Shown one piece after another: positions 8,358 to 16,540 of a stretch of DNA of 34,362 bases. The stretch covers positions 1 to 34,362 of the forward strand of contig JAEUPW010000034.1 in NCBI GenBank assembly GCA_016790045.1. Direction: 5' to 3'. The notes under the pieces were generated by a model that saw nothing but the letters and a program-made list of their open reading frames with translations, was not told the origin of the DNA and ran no database searches. Position numbers and translations under genes: made by a program. Position 1 is the first letter of the stretch; every line of letters begins with the position of its first letter. This DNA is from Candidatus Competibacteraceae bacterium (GTDB lineage: Bacteria; Pseudomonadota; Gammaproteobacteria; Competibacterales; Competibacteraceae).

Positions 8358-9041
8358 ATGCACATCGCCGAAGGTTTCCTGCCCCCGCTGCACGCTGCGA
8401 TCTGGAGCGCGCTGGCCGCGCCGTTCGTCGTCGCCGGGGCGCGCCGGGTCAACCGCTTGCTGCGCGACCAACCGCAACTGCAACTGCTGCTGGCGGCCTC
8501 GGGCGCTTTCGCCTTCCTGCTGTCGGCGCTCAAACTGCCCTCCATCACCGGCAGCAGCTCGCACGCGACCGGCGTCGGGCTGGGGGCGATGCTGTTCGGC
8601 CCGTCGGTGATGGCGCTGTTGGGCGCTATCGTGTTGTGCTTTCAAGCCTTGTTGCTCGCGCACGGGGGGTTGACGACCTTGGGGGCGAACGTGTTCGCGC
8701 TGGCCGTGGTCGGTCCTTGGGTCGCTTTCGCGATCTTGCGCGGCGCGCGCCGGCTGCATGCGCCCTTCGCCGCCGCCGTGTTCGTGGCGGCGCTATCGGG
8801 CAATCTGGCGACTTATCTCACCACGGCCGGCCAACTGGCGCTGGCGTTTCCCGATCCGGCGAGCGGCGTTATGGGCTCGTTTCTCAAGTTCGCCGCCGTT
8901 TTCGCGCCAACCCAACTGCCGCTGGCGGCGGTGGAGGGGCTGCTGACGGTCAGCATCGTCAATTTCCTGCGCGAATACAGCGGCGACGAGCTCCGCGCGC
9001 TCGAAGTCTTGCCGGCATCGCGCGCCGCAGAGGCCGGTTGA
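8358..9041 (+). CDS. cbiM: Cobalt ECF transporter S component CbiM
   Basis: Integral-membrane metal-binding component of 227 residues. The mature N-terminus [10 protein letters not shown] is the CbiM/NikM signature: His2 and the N-terminal amine are known in this family to coordinate Co2+ or Ni2+. Internal motifs include [25 protein letters not shown] and [15 protein letters not shown]. The start at 8358 is fixed by this signature and by GGAGAGG a few bases upstream; the frame extends further 5' into the riboswitch leader, but that is not coding. The stop overlaps the cbiN start (TGATG). Cobalt rather than nickel is inferred from the B12 riboswitch. Confidence 0.96.
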   Translation: MHIAEGFLPPLHAAIWSALAAPFVVAGARRVNRLLRDQPQLQLLLAASGAFAFLLSALKLPSITGSSSHATGVGLGAMLFGPSVMALLGAIVLCFQALLLAHGGLTTLGANVFALAVVGPWVAFAILRGARRLHAPFAAAVFVAALSGNLATYLTTAGQLALAFPDPASGVMGSFLKFAAVFAPTQLPLAAVEGLLTVSIVNFLREYSGDELRALEVLPASRAAEAG

Positions 9042-9346
9042 TGAAAAGACGCACGCTCGCCTGGTCGATGCTGGCGCTGGCGATCGCGATTGGCTCGGCG
9101 CTGGTCGGCGGCCGACTGAGAGACGGCGGATTCGCGGGTTCGGACAGCCGGGCCATGGCGGCGGTTGCCGCGCTCCAGCCCGCTTATCGGCCTTGGTTCG
9201 GTTTCGTTTGGGAGCCGCCGCCGGAAATCGCCGGTGGCTTGTTCGCGTTGCAGGCCGCGTTGGGGGCGGGAGTGCTGGGCTATTACCTGGGCTTCAAGCG
9301 CGGGCAGGCGCGCCGGCGACAGGACCGCGCCGATGAGGGCGATTGA
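9041..9346 (+). CDS. cbiN: Cobalt ECF transporter accessory protein CbiN
   Basis: A 101-residue protein with an N-terminal helix, a periplasmic segment and a C-terminal helix, the usual CbiN topology and size. Family motifs are GSDSRAMAAVAALQPAYRPW, WEPPPEIAGGLFALQAALGA and LGYYLGFKRG. CbiN does not bind solute itself; it contacts CbiM and is needed for metal loading. The start overlaps the cbiM stop by one base and the 3' end overlaps cbiQ by 14 bases, so translation is probably coupled. Confidence 0.95.
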   Translation: MKRRTLAWSMLALAIAIGSALVGGRLRDGGFAGSDSRAMAAVAALQPAYRPWFGFVWEPPPEIAGGLFALQAALGAGVLGYYLGFKRGQARRRQDRADEGD

Positions 9347-10085
9347 CCGTCACGCCTGGACCAACCGTTGGCGCGACTGGCATCCGGCCGAAAAGCTGCT
9401 CCCGGCGTTCGGGCTGCTGCTGATGGCGCTGCTATTGCCTCCGCTGACCACGGCGCCGCTGATCGTGGTCGTGGCTGGCTCGGCGCTGGTGTGGGGGGCT
9501 GGCGTGCCGGCGCGGGCGCTGCTGGTGTTCGTGGCCCCGCCGGCGGCTTTTTTGTTGCTTGGCGCGCCGTTTCTGGCGCTGTCTTTGGATCTGAGCGCGG
9601 GGCCGACCTTGCGTTTCTCGCCAGGCGGGGTCGCGCTGGCGTTGAGTTCGACGTTGCGGGCGCTGGCGGCGCTGAGCTGTCTGGCCCTGGTCGCCTTGAC
9701 TACGCCGGTGGCGGACTGGGCGTCACTGTTGCGGCGCGCGGGCGTGCCCGCAGGCATCATCGAGTTGTTGCTCCTGATGTACCGGCTCGTTTTCAGCTTC
9801 GCCGAGCGGGCGCTGACCGGCCAGAGGGCGCAGGCGGCGCGGCTGGGCTATTCCCGTTTCGGCCGGGGTTTGCGTTCTTTCGGGCTGCTCGCGGGCAACC
9901 TGTTCCAGCGCGGTCTGACGAAAGCGCGCGCGCTGGAAATCGGCTTGACGGCGCGCGGCTATCGCGGCGAGTTGCCGGTGTTGCGGGCGGCGCGACCGCT
10001 TTGCCGGTCGCGGCTCGCCACGGCGATGTTGGGCGTCGGGTTGACCGGGCTGGCGGGCGGTTGGCTGGGGCGCGCGCTTTCGTGA
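9333..10085 (+). CDS. cbiQ: Cobalt ECF transporter T component CbiQ
   Basis: Transmembrane coupling protein of 250 residues with several hydrophobic helices. The N-terminal IDRHAW opening is typical of CbiQ. The C-terminal half carries a coupling-helix motif, KARALEIGLTARGYRGE, whose ARG tripeptide contacts the ATPase. The start ATG at 9333 lies inside the end of cbiN, and the stop overlaps the GTG of cbiO (GTGA). It links ATP hydrolysis by CbiO to movement of CbiM. Confidence 0.94.
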   Translation: MRAIDRHAWTNRWRDWHPAEKLLPAFGLLLMALLLPPLTTAPLIVVVAGSALVWGAGVPARALLVFVAPPAAFLLLGAPFLALSLDLSAGPTLRFSPGGVALALSSTLRALAALSCLALVALTTPVADWASLLRRAGVPAGIIELLLLMYRLVFSFAERALTGQRAQAARLGYSRFGRGLRSFGLLAGNLFQRGLTKARALEIGLTARGYRGELPVLRAARPLCRSRLATAMLGVGLTGLAGGWLGRALS

Positions 10086-10930
10086 GCGTTTCCCTGCTGG
10101 CGGCGCGCGGGTTGGACTATCGCTATCCGGGCGGAATCACCGCCTTGCGCGATCTTCATCTCACGGTCCGACAGGGCCGAAAGCTGGCGATTTTGGGCGC
10201 GAACGGCTCCGGCAAGACGACGTTGCTGCTGCATCTCAACGGGACGTTGCGGCCCGCGCGCGGCGAAATTCGGTTGGACGACCACCCCGCCGCTTATGAC
10301 CGGCGCTCGCTCGACCGATGGCGCTGCCGGGTGGGATTGGTGTTGCAGGAGCCGGACGACCAGATTTTTGCGGCGACGGTGGAACAGGATGTCTCCTTCG
10401 GGCCGCTCAATCTGGGCTTGTCCGAGCGCGAGGTGCGCGAGCGGGTCGCGTCGGCGCTGCGAGCGCTGCACATCGCCGATTTGGCCGCCCGCGCCACCCA
10501 CAGCCTCAGTTTCGGGCAGAAGAAGCGCGTCGCTATCGCCGGCGTGCTGGCGATGCGGCCGGAGCTGCTGGTGCTGGACGAACCGACCGCCGGGCTCGAC
10601 GGGCAGGGGGTGGCGCATCTGCTGGAAGCGTTGCAGCACCTGCACGAAGCCGGCGCGACGCTGGTGTTTTCGACCCACGATGTCGAGCTGGCTTACGCCT
10701 GGGCCGACGATATCGCGCTTTTTCACGAAGGCACCGTGCTCGGTCAGGGCGAAGCGCTGGCGGTGTTGCGGGATCGCGAGATGATGCGAAAAGCGCGGCT
10801 GGCCCCGCCGCTGTTGCTGGAGGTCGTCGAAGCGCTCGACGGGGCTCGGGGCGACTCGCCGCCGCGCGCTCGCGCAGAAGTGCTGGACCTGTTGAGAAAG
10901 CGGTTGAAAGGAGCGCCGCTCGCCTCGTGA
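10082..10930 (+). CDS. cbiO: Cobalt ECF transporter ATPase CbiO
   Basis: ABC ATPase of 282 residues. Walker A is GANGSGKTT (residues 39-47), the Q-loop LQEPDDQIF near 88-96, the signature LSFGQ (142-146), Walker B LLVLDEPTAGLD (D166, E167) and the H-loop STHD near 198. Most ATPases read LSGGQ; LSFGQKKR is common among CbiO/EcfA proteins. The GTG start at 10082 overlaps the cbiQ stop. It is the last gene of the cbiMNQO operon and ends 37 bases from the end of the convergent EamA gene, with no clear terminator between them. Confidence 0.96.
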   Translation: MSVSLLAARGLDYRYPGGITALRDLHLTVRQGRKLAILGANGSGKTTLLLHLNGTLRPARGEIRLDDHPAAYDRRSLDRWRCRVGLVLQEPDDQIFAATVEQDVSFGPLNLGLSEREVRERVASALRALHIADLAARATHSLSFGQKKRVAIAGVLAMRPELLVLDEPTAGLDGQGVAHLLEALQHLHEAGATLVFSTHDVELAYAWADDIALFHEGTVLGQGEALAVLRDREMMRKARLAPPLLLEVVEALDGARGDSPPRARAEVLDLLRKRLKGAPLAS

Positions 10931-10967
10931 GCGCGGCGCCGGACCATCGCGGTCTCGAAAGGAAAAC

Positions 10968-12029
10968 CTAAGTGCGCGGATGCTCGTGGCGGTGGTGGCT
11001 GTCCGGATAATGCGGGTGCGCGTGTCGGAGGCGGGCGTGGTGGTGAGCGTGGGCGTGGGGTTCGCCGGGCGGATCGTCTGGCCCGTGCGCGTGCCGGTGA
11101 TGGTCGTCATGGCGGTGGCGGTGATCGTGATCCATATCGGGATGGCTGTGGGCGTGATCGTGGCGTTCGGTCAGGTGCAAATAAACGCCGACCAGCATCA
11201 GCGCGCCGGCCGCGACGAGTTGCAAGGTTAGCGATTCTCCCAAAAAAACCGCCGCCGTCGCCGCCGCCATGAACGGCGCGGTGGCGAAGTAAGCGCCGGT
11301 GCGGGCCGCGCCGAGATAGCGCAACGCCAGCACGAAGGCGACCAAGCTGCCGCCGTAACCGATGGCCCCGATCAGGCCCGCTGTCAGGGCGAGCGCCGGA
11401 GCGGGAAAAGCCTCGCCGGCCAGCGCCGCCAAAACCAGGGTCGCCGGCCCGGCCACCAAGCCCTTCACCGTCACGATCGTCAAGGGATCGGCCATCGCCA
11501 GCTTGCGGGTCAAATTGTTGTCGATGGCCCACGCCAGACAAGCGCCGGCCACCGCCAACGCGCCCGGCCGCGAAAGGCTGAACTCGCCCCGCCAGGATAA
11601 AATCACCGCGCCGGCCAGGATCGCCAGCGCGCCCGAGGCGACCCGGCGGTTCACGTTCTCGCGAAAGGCGAACCAGGCGATCAGCAGGGTGAACAGATTT
11701 TCGAGATTGAGCAGCAGCGCCGAGTGAGTGGCGGGCGTCGTTTGCAAACCCGCCATCAGCAGGATCGGCCCTATCAGCCCACCCGCGATGACGACGGCCG
11801 CCAACCAAAAGCCGTCGGCGGCGAGCAAGGGCGCTTCCGCGCGGTGGGTCACCAAACGGGCGCGCGCCAAGCGCCACAGGCCAACGCCTCCGCCCGCCCC
11901 GAGATAGAGCAAGCCCGCGAGCGTGGTGGGACCGATCGCCCCAAGCAGCCATTTCGCCAAGGGAACGCTGGCCCCAAACAAAACCGCCGCCAGCAGGGCC
12001 AGGCCGACGCCGTTCCAACGCTCGGGCAT
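10968..12029 (-). CDS. DMT/EamA-family transporter with His-rich C-terminal tail
   Basis: Inner-membrane transporter of 353 residues. Residues 1 to about 284 hold two five-helix EamA repeats: an N-terminal VGLALLAAVLFGASVPLAKW, and QTTPATHSALLLNLENLFTLL at the end of repeat 1. The last 69 residues contain 25 His and many Asp, arranged as HDHAHSH, HDHRHRH and HAHAHHH. Such tails bind Ni, Co, Zn or Cu in other proteins. The core family exports metabolites, so metal export or metal-gated activity is inference. It converges on the cobalt importer operon. ATG 12029 has AGGTGA about 9 bases upstream. The tail and cbiO lie end to end without a visible terminator. Confidence 0.88.
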   Translation of the reverse strand: MPERWNGVGLALLAAVLFGASVPLAKWLLGAIGPTTLAGLLYLGAGGGVGLWRLARARLVTHRAEAPLLAADGFWLAAVVIAGGLIGPILLMAGLQTTPATHSALLLNLENLFTLLIAWFAFRENVNRRVASGALAILAGAVILSWRGEFSLSRPGALAVAGACLAWAIDNNLTRKLAMADPLTIVTVKGLVAGPATLVLAALAGEAFPAPALALTAGLIGAIGYGGSLVAFVLALRYLGAARTGAYFATAPFMAAATAAVFLGESLTLQLVAAGALMLVGVYLHLTERHDHAHSHPDMDHDHRHRHDDHHRHAHGPDDPPGEPHAHAHHHARLRHAHPHYPDSHHRHEHPRT

Positions 12030-12236
12030 GGCGGCGGATCACCTGCGCGCGGGGGTGGGAAAGACGGGCGCCCGCCGCGCGGCGGCGCCTCGGAAACGTC
12101 GCGCAAAACCCGCCTGGGCGGAGCGCCTCACCGCGAAAGATCGCGGGCGACGCCCGATGCCCCCGGCGTGACCAGGGAACGGAAGAAACCGAGTTGACGC
12201 TGTCCCGATCAGAAGCTTCGGCCCCCTCTTGGATGG

Positions 12237-12245
12237 TGATATAAT
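12237..12245 (+). promoter_or_regulatory. Putative extended -10 promoter of pdxS
   Basis: TGATATAAT gives a TGn extension plus a perfect TATAAT, 78 bases before the pdxS start. The -35 position holds only TTCGGC; an extended -10 can compensate. Confidence 0.5.
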
Positions 12246-12323
12246 TCCCAGTTCCTTGGATCGCGGGGCTGGCCGGCGCGGGTCTCGCGACCGCTTTTCC
12301 GTCATCACGCAGCGAGTGGCAGT

Positions 12324-13205
12324 ATGGCAGAGAACCGTTATCTCCTGAACGCCCAATTGGCGCAAATGCTCAAGGGCGGCGTCATCATGGACGTCGTCAA
12401 CGTGGAACAGGCCCAGATCGCCCAGGAGGCCGGCGCGGTGGCGGTCATGGCCTTGGAGCGCGTGCCGGCCGACATCCGCAAGCAAGGCGGGGTCGCCCGC
12501 ATGTCCGATCCCGGCCTGATCAAAGCGATCAAGGAAAGCGTGACCATCCCGGTCATGGCCAAGGCCCGCATCGGCCACTTCGTCGAAGCGCAGATTTTGC
12601 AAGCCCTCAAAATCGACTACATCGACGAAAGCGAGGTCTTGACCCCCGCCGACGAAGAATGCCACATCGACAAGAGCCGATTCGACATCCCCTTCGTCTG
12701 CGGCGCGCGCAATCTGGGCGAAGCGGCGCGCCGGATCGCCGAGGGCGCGGCGATGATCCGCACCAAGGGCGAGGCCGGCACCGGCGACGTGGTGGAAGCG
12801 GTGCGCCACATGCGGACCATGAACCGCGAAATCCGCCAGTTGGCCGGCATGCCGACCGAAGAGGCGGTGGGTTTCGCCAAGGCCAACGGCATTCCCTACG
12901 AGCTGGCTTTGGAAATCAAAAAACTGGGCCGCTTGCCGGTGGTCAATTTTGCCGCCGGCGGCATCGCCACGCCGGCCGACGCCGCGCTGATGATGCAGTT
13001 GGGTTGCGACGGCGTGTTCGTGGGTTCCGGCATTTTCAAATCGTCCGATCCGGTGCGCCGGGCCAGCGCCATCGTCAAGGCGGCGGCGTTTTACAACGAT
13101 CCCGAAAAATTGCTCGAAGTGTCGATGGACCTGGGCGATCCGATGTCCGGTCTCAGCGTGGCGAGCATGGCGGCCGAGGAGCGGCTGGCGGGTCGGGGCT
13201 GGTAA
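12324..13205 (+). CDS. pdxS: Pyridoxal 5'-phosphate synthase, synthase subunit PdxS
   Basis: A 293-residue TIM-barrel enzyme that condenses ribose 5-phosphate, glyceraldehyde 3-phosphate and ammonia into PLP (the DXP-independent route). Catalytic residues are in place: D23 (GVIMDVV), K80 (VMAKARIGH) and the second Lys in [21 protein letters not shown]. Full length for the family. Twelve PdxS and twelve PdxT subunits normally assemble together. The stop overlaps the pdxT start (TAATG), so the two are cotranslated. Most well-studied gammaproteobacteria use PdxA/PdxJ instead, so this route is the minority choice in the class. Confidence 0.98.
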   Translation: MAENRYLLNAQLAQMLKGGVIMDVVNVEQAQIAQEAGAVAVMALERVPADIRKQGGVARMSDPGLIKAIKESVTIPVMAKARIGHFVEAQILQALKIDYIDESEVLTPADEECHIDKSRFDIPFVCGARNLGEAARRIAEGAAMIRTKGEAGTGDVVEAVRHMRTMNREIRQLAGMPTEEAVGFAKANGIPYELALEIKKLGRLPVVNFAAGGIATPADAALMMQLGCDGVFVGSGIFKSSDPVRRASAIVKAAAFYNDPEKLLEVSMDLGDPMSGLSVASMAAEERLAGRGW

Positions 13206-13861
13206 TGCGCGACGCCGCCGGCGCGCTCGGCGTCTTGGATTTGCAAGGCGGCGTGCAGGAACATCTCGATCATTTGCGGCGGATCGGCGTGTCGGCGCGA
13301 GCCGTCAAGCGCGCCGCCGAACTGGAGGGCTTGGCGGGGTTGATCGTCCCCGGCGGCGAAAGCACCTGCCTGTCGCGGCTGTTGCGCCTGTTCGAGCTGG
13401 ATCGGGCGATCCGCCACGCTTGCGACGGCGGGCTGAAATTGTGGGGCACCTGCGCCGGCGCCATTTTGCTGGCGGCGGAAAATCTCGGCGAAGCGCCGGC
13501 GCTGGGTTTGATCGACATCGCGGTCAGCCGCAACGCCTTCGGCAGCCAGATGGACAGTTTCAGCCGGGAGATCCTGGCGCCGGCGGTAGCCCAAGAGCCG
13601 ATTCCGGTCACGTTCATCCGCGCGCCCAAGATCGTGCGAGCCGGCGCGGGCGTCCGGGTGTTGCTGGAGCTGGATGGATACATCGCCGCCGCCGAGGACG
13701 ACCGGATTCTCGTCACCGTTTTCCATCCGGAATTGACCCCCAATCTGGCTTTTCACCGCTACTTCGCCCGCAAGTGCGGCCTCGAACCCGGCGGGGCCGA
13801 TCAAAGCCTCGATCCCGGCTGGACTCCCCAAAGCTGGATGCGTTTCTCCCATCGCGCCTGA
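13205..13861 (+). CDS. pdxT: Pyridoxal 5'-phosphate synthase, glutaminase subunit PdxT
   Basis: A 218-residue class-I glutamine amidotransferase that releases ammonia from glutamine and passes it to PdxS. The catalytic triad is C83 (LWGTCAGAILLA), H174 and E176 (VFHPEL), and the oxyanion motif PGGEST lies at 49-54. It starts one base inside the pdxS stop. The C-terminal extension (about residue 190 onward) is slightly longer than in B. subtilis YaaE. The pairing with pdxS makes the assignment secure. Confidence 0.97.
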   Translation: MRDAAGALGVLDLQGGVQEHLDHLRRIGVSARAVKRAAELEGLAGLIVPGGESTCLSRLLRLFELDRAIRHACDGGLKLWGTCAGAILLAAENLGEAPALGLIDIAVSRNAFGSQMDSFSREILAPAVAQEPIPVTFIRAPKIVRAGAGVRVLLELDGYIAAAEDDRILVTVFHPELTPNLAFHRYFARKCGLEPGGADQSLDPGWTPQSWMRFSHRA

Positions 13862-13918
13862 ATCCCCATTTCACCCTCAAACCTCGCTCGTTCGCGGGTG
13901 AAGGGAGTGCTATCGCCC

Positions 13919-14521
13919 ATGTCCGTTCCCAATCCCGACCACGCCCGTCTGGCCGCCCGCCGCAAGGCCGGGTACGAGCGCAAGCAAGCGCGCGCGCCGC
14001 GCGAAAAAGGGCTGTTAATCGTCTATACCGGCCCCGGCAAGGGTAAAACCACCGCCGCGTTCGGCATGGCGTTGCGCGCTGTCGGCCACGGGATGCGGGT
14101 GGGCATCGTGCAGTTTATCAAGGCCCAGCAGGACAGCGCCGAGCGAACGGTGCTCGGCCGCTTCGACAACGTCGACTTTCACGTGATCGGCGACGGCTTC
14201 ACCTGGTTGACGCAAGACCGCGAGCGCGAGATCGCGACCGCCGAGCGCGCCTGGCTTGAGGCCGAGCGGATGCTCCGGGACCCGAGTTACCAGTTGGTGA
14301 TTCTGGACGAGCTGAACGCGGTGTTGAGATACCGGTATCTCGACTTGGGGCGAGTGCTGGAAACGTTCGGCAAGCGCCGGTTGGAGCTGCACGTGGTCGT
14401 CACCGGCCGCCACGCCCCTCAGCCGTTGCTGGAACTGGCGGATCTGGTCAGCGATGTGCGCAACGTCAAACACCCTTATCGGGAACAGGGCGTGAAAGCC
14501 CAGCAGGGGATCGAGTTCTGA
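13919..14521 (+). CDS. cobO: Cob(I)yrinic acid a,c-diamide adenosyltransferase (CobO/BtuR/CobA type)
   Basis: A cytoplasmic 200-residue enzyme that transfers the 5'-deoxyadenosyl group of ATP to Co(I) corrinoid. Features are the P-loop YTGPGKGKTTAAFG (about 36-49), VGIVQFIK, LVILDELN, VVTGRHAP and the C-terminal HPYREQGVKAQQGIEF, all typical of the CobO/BtuR family. The N-terminal 30 residues are basic and presumably form the lid. ATG 13919 has AAGGGAG 11 bases upstream; a GTG at 13898 would add seven residues and has a poorer site. It lies 57 bases after pdxT on the same strand and could be in that operon. The symbol cobO avoids confusion with the cobA methyltransferase later in the window. 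Confidence 0.96.
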   Translation: MSVPNPDHARLAARRKAGYERKQARAPREKGLLIVYTGPGKGKTTAAFGMALRAVGHGMRVGIVQFIKAQQDSAERTVLGRFDNVDFHVIGDGFTWLTQDREREIATAERAWLEAERMLRDPSYQLVILDELNAVLRYRYLDLGRVLETFGKRRLELHVVVTGRHAPQPLLELADLVSDVRNVKHPYREQGVKAQQGIEF

Positions 14522-14759
14522 ACGTTTTGCCGATCAAGGGCAACGGAACGCTTTAAATAGTTCGGACGAAATGAAAAGCCGCAGAGATGGCGGAAAAGGC
14601 GCGAGAGGAAGCTCCGGGGCGATAGCGCTTGCTATGAAAGATAGACTGGATCCAGTTGCTTAACAGTTCTTCGAGCTGACGCCGCTTCGTGGCTTGGCCG
14701 TTCGCTTTGCGCTACGCCGCACGACCGCGCCACAATCGCAGAGCGATTTAACTCGGGCG

Positions 14760-15134
14760 TCAGGCCACGCCAATACGCTTCTTCATCCTTTGCTCGAAAG
14801 CCTCTCTGGCCGAGAGCACCGCAGGCATATTCTTCTCGGCCCACCCCTTCATGAGGAAGACAACTGACACGAGTGACTGACCCAATTCTGTTAGCTTGTA
14901 CTCCACGTTAACCGGGGAAGTGTCCAACACTTGGCGACTTATGAGCCCATCTTGCTCCAGCGCCCTCAATTTCGCCGTCAACACTTTGGGGGTAACCCCG
15001 CCGATTGCCCGCCCCAATTCTCCGAAGCGCAATGGGCTACGCTCAAGGGCGACAAGAATCAGGACGCTCCATTTATCGCCAATTCGATCCAACAGCGATC
15101 TCGTGGGGCAATTGGGGTCAAGGGCGTTCCACAT
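14760..15134 (-). CDS. HxlR-family winged-helix transcriptional regulator
   Basis: A 124-residue MarR-like DNA-binding protein of the HxlR/YodB family. The winged helix runs from CPTRSLLDRIGDKW through FGELGRAIGGVTPKVLTAKL and LEQDGLISRQ to the wing at VEYKLTELG. C9 sits at the position where YodB-type members carry the redox-sensing Cys, so thiol or electrophile sensing is possible. ATG 15134 has GGAG 8 bases upstream; a GTG at 15152 is the alternative. It is divergent from the SnoaL-like gene, 113 bases apart, with a near-palindrome in between, so it probably controls both. The target pathway is unknown. Confidence 0.92.
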   Translation of the reverse strand: MWNALDPNCPTRSLLDRIGDKWSVLILVALERSPLRFGELGRAIGGVTPKVLTAKLRALEQDGLISRQVLDTSPVNVEYKLTELGQSLVSVVFLMKGWAEKNMPAVLSAREAFEQRMKKRIGVA

Positions 15135-15154
15135 CGCTCGCGCTCCACTCACAC

Positions 15155-15170
15155 AGGTAACTAGTAACCT
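15155..15170. promoter_or_regulatory. Candidate HxlR operator in the divergent promoter region
   Basis: AGGTAACTAGTAACCT is symmetric except for two A positions (AGGT-n-ACTAGT-n-ACCT). ACAGGTA occurs at 15153 and again at 15171. Dyads centred on ACT/AGT half-sites are known for this regulator family. It sits 20 bases upstream of the HxlR start. Confidence 0.4.
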
Positions 15171-15247
15171 ACAGGTACTTACTTGCGAATAGATAGTCTG
15201 CGCGATACGCTTTTCGGGCGCAACTTCCGCGCGTGAGGAGCGGTGAA

Positions 15248-15616
15248 ATGAGATCGAGAGAACACATCCTTCAGACCATCAACACGCTTTACGGCGAAGT
15301 CTTCAACAAGGGAAAACATCAACTGATGGAGCAAATTTTCGCCGGGCCTTACATTCAGCACAATCCTTTATTCCCCGACGGCACCGGCGCTTTGGCAGGC
15401 TACCTCCAAACCGCCGGAAGCCTGCCTAATGAAGTGAAGCGTGTGGGCGTCGATGGCGATCTGGCGTTCGTACACGTTCGATATCCCGATTGGAACGGTC
15501 GTGAGACCGCCGGGATTGATATTTATCGGTTTGATTCGCTGGGAAAAATTGTCGAACATTGGGACGTCCTTCAGCCGGTTCCGGCGGAGTCCGCCAACGC
15601 GAACACCATGTTCTGA
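15248..15616 (+). CDS. SnoaL-like (NTF2-fold) protein
   Basis: A small 122-residue cytoplasmic protein. The pattern VFNKGKHQLMEQIFAGPYIQHN, FPDGTGALAGYL, FVHVRYPD and DIYRFDSLGKIVEHWDVLQP is that of the NTF2-like SnoaL superfamily, specifically the group labelled predicted SnoaL-like aldol-condensation enzyme. Such proteins form small barrels that bind hydrophobic ligands; the actual substrate is unknown. ATG 15248 is preceded by AGGAG at 7 bases; a GTG at 15233 would add five residues. It is divergent from the HxlR regulator and likely its target. Confidence 0.88.
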   Translation: MRSREHILQTINTLYGEVFNKGKHQLMEQIFAGPYIQHNPLFPDGTGALAGYLQTAGSLPNEVKRVGVDGDLAFVHVRYPDWNGRETAGIDIYRFDSLGKIVEHWDVLQPVPAESANANTMF

Positions 15617-15727
15617 ACAAAGCCCGCGCGGCTTCACTCGGTCGTGCTGTGAGCGTGCGGCCCGATCATCCGGACAGACCCTTTGGCTCCGTCAAAACGG
15701 TCAAACCGCGCGCTGGCGATCAAGGCT

Positions 15728-16474
15728 TCAGGGCCGGATTTCCACCGGCGTCCCATCGGGGACGGCCCGCCAGATTTCCTCGATTTCGGCGTTGGTCACC
15801 GCGATGCAGCCCGCCGTCCAATCGCGCAGCCGGTGGGCCGAATCCAGCCAGCCCATCCCGTTGGGCAGACCGTGAATCATGATGTCTCCGCCGGCCGAAC
15901 GGTTTTGTTTGGCGGCGAAGGCGACATCCGCCGAACTGGGATAGGAGATGCGCAAGGCGCGATGAAACTCGCTGTTCTTCTTGCGAAAGCTGATCTGATA
16001 AAGGCCCTCCGGCGTCTTGTTGTCGCCCTGGAAACGCTTGGGTCCCTCCGGCTGGCGGCCGAGCGCGATCTCGTAACTTTTGAGCGGCTTATCGTTTTTA
16101 AACAGCGTCAGCCGGCGCGCTTTTTTTTCCACGACAATCCGGTTGGCGCTGGCCTTGGGCGGCAGCGTCGCTCCCGGTAGCGGCGGAAGATAACGCGGTT
16201 TTTGATCCAGCATCGCCACCCGATCGGAAGGCGGCTTGGCCGGCGTCCGAGGCTCCGGCGGACGCGCTGCCGACGGCGAAGGCTGAGCCAGTTCCGATGC
16301 GGCGGGCGGGGTCGGATTCGCCGGCGGCGTCGGGACGGTGGACGGGACAACCGCCGAGGGCGTCGCTGCGGCGGGAGGAGCCGGTGGCGGCTGGCGTAGC
16401 TGGCGATAGAGCACGATGCCGCCGTTGATGGCGGTCAAGCCCAGGAGCAGGATCAAGGGAGTTTGAATTTTCAT
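15728..16474 (-). CDS. L,D-transpeptidase (YkuD domain), membrane-anchored
   Basis: A 248-residue periplasmic peptidoglycan enzyme. An N-terminal helix (about residues 5-24) anchors it; residues 28-85 are a Pro/Ala-rich linker; the YkuD domain starts near 108. The catalytic region is IMIHGLPNGMGW (H201) followed by DWTAGCIAVTNAEI (nucleophile C223), with TAGC in place of the commoner SHGC. The family forms 3-3 cross-links in murein or attaches lipoprotein to it; the exact role cannot be told. It follows cobQ on the same strand after 66 bases, though no functional tie is apparent. The ribosome site is weak. Confidence 0.92.
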   Translation of the reverse strand: MKIQTPLILLLGLTAINGGIVLYRQLRQPPPAPPAAATPSAVVPSTVPTPPANPTPPAASELAQPSPSAARPPEPRTPAKPPSDRVAMLDQKPRYLPPLPGATLPPKASANRIVVEKKARRLTLFKNDKPLKSYEIALGRQPEGPKRFQGDNKTPEGLYQISFRKKNSEFHRALRISYPSSADVAFAAKQNRSAGGDIMIHGLPNGMGWLDSAHRLRDWTAGCIAVTNAEIEEIWRAVPDGTPVEIRP

Positions 16475-16540
16475 GGCCGATCTGACAATCGATCAAGAAA
16501 AAGTGGTTGCGGATGGCTGGAAAAAGACGACATTCAAAGC

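Noticed and set aside
9959..11110. 383-codon minus-strand frame opposite cbiQ/cbiO
   Set aside because: It runs opposite conserved ABC transporter genes and overlaps the EamA tail in another frame; no recognisable domain.
14522..14759. A gene or RNA between cobO and the HxlR regulator
   Set aside because: No frame with a plausible start and ribosome site and no tRNA or riboswitch pattern; only a weak TTGCC/GGCAA hairpin just after cobO.
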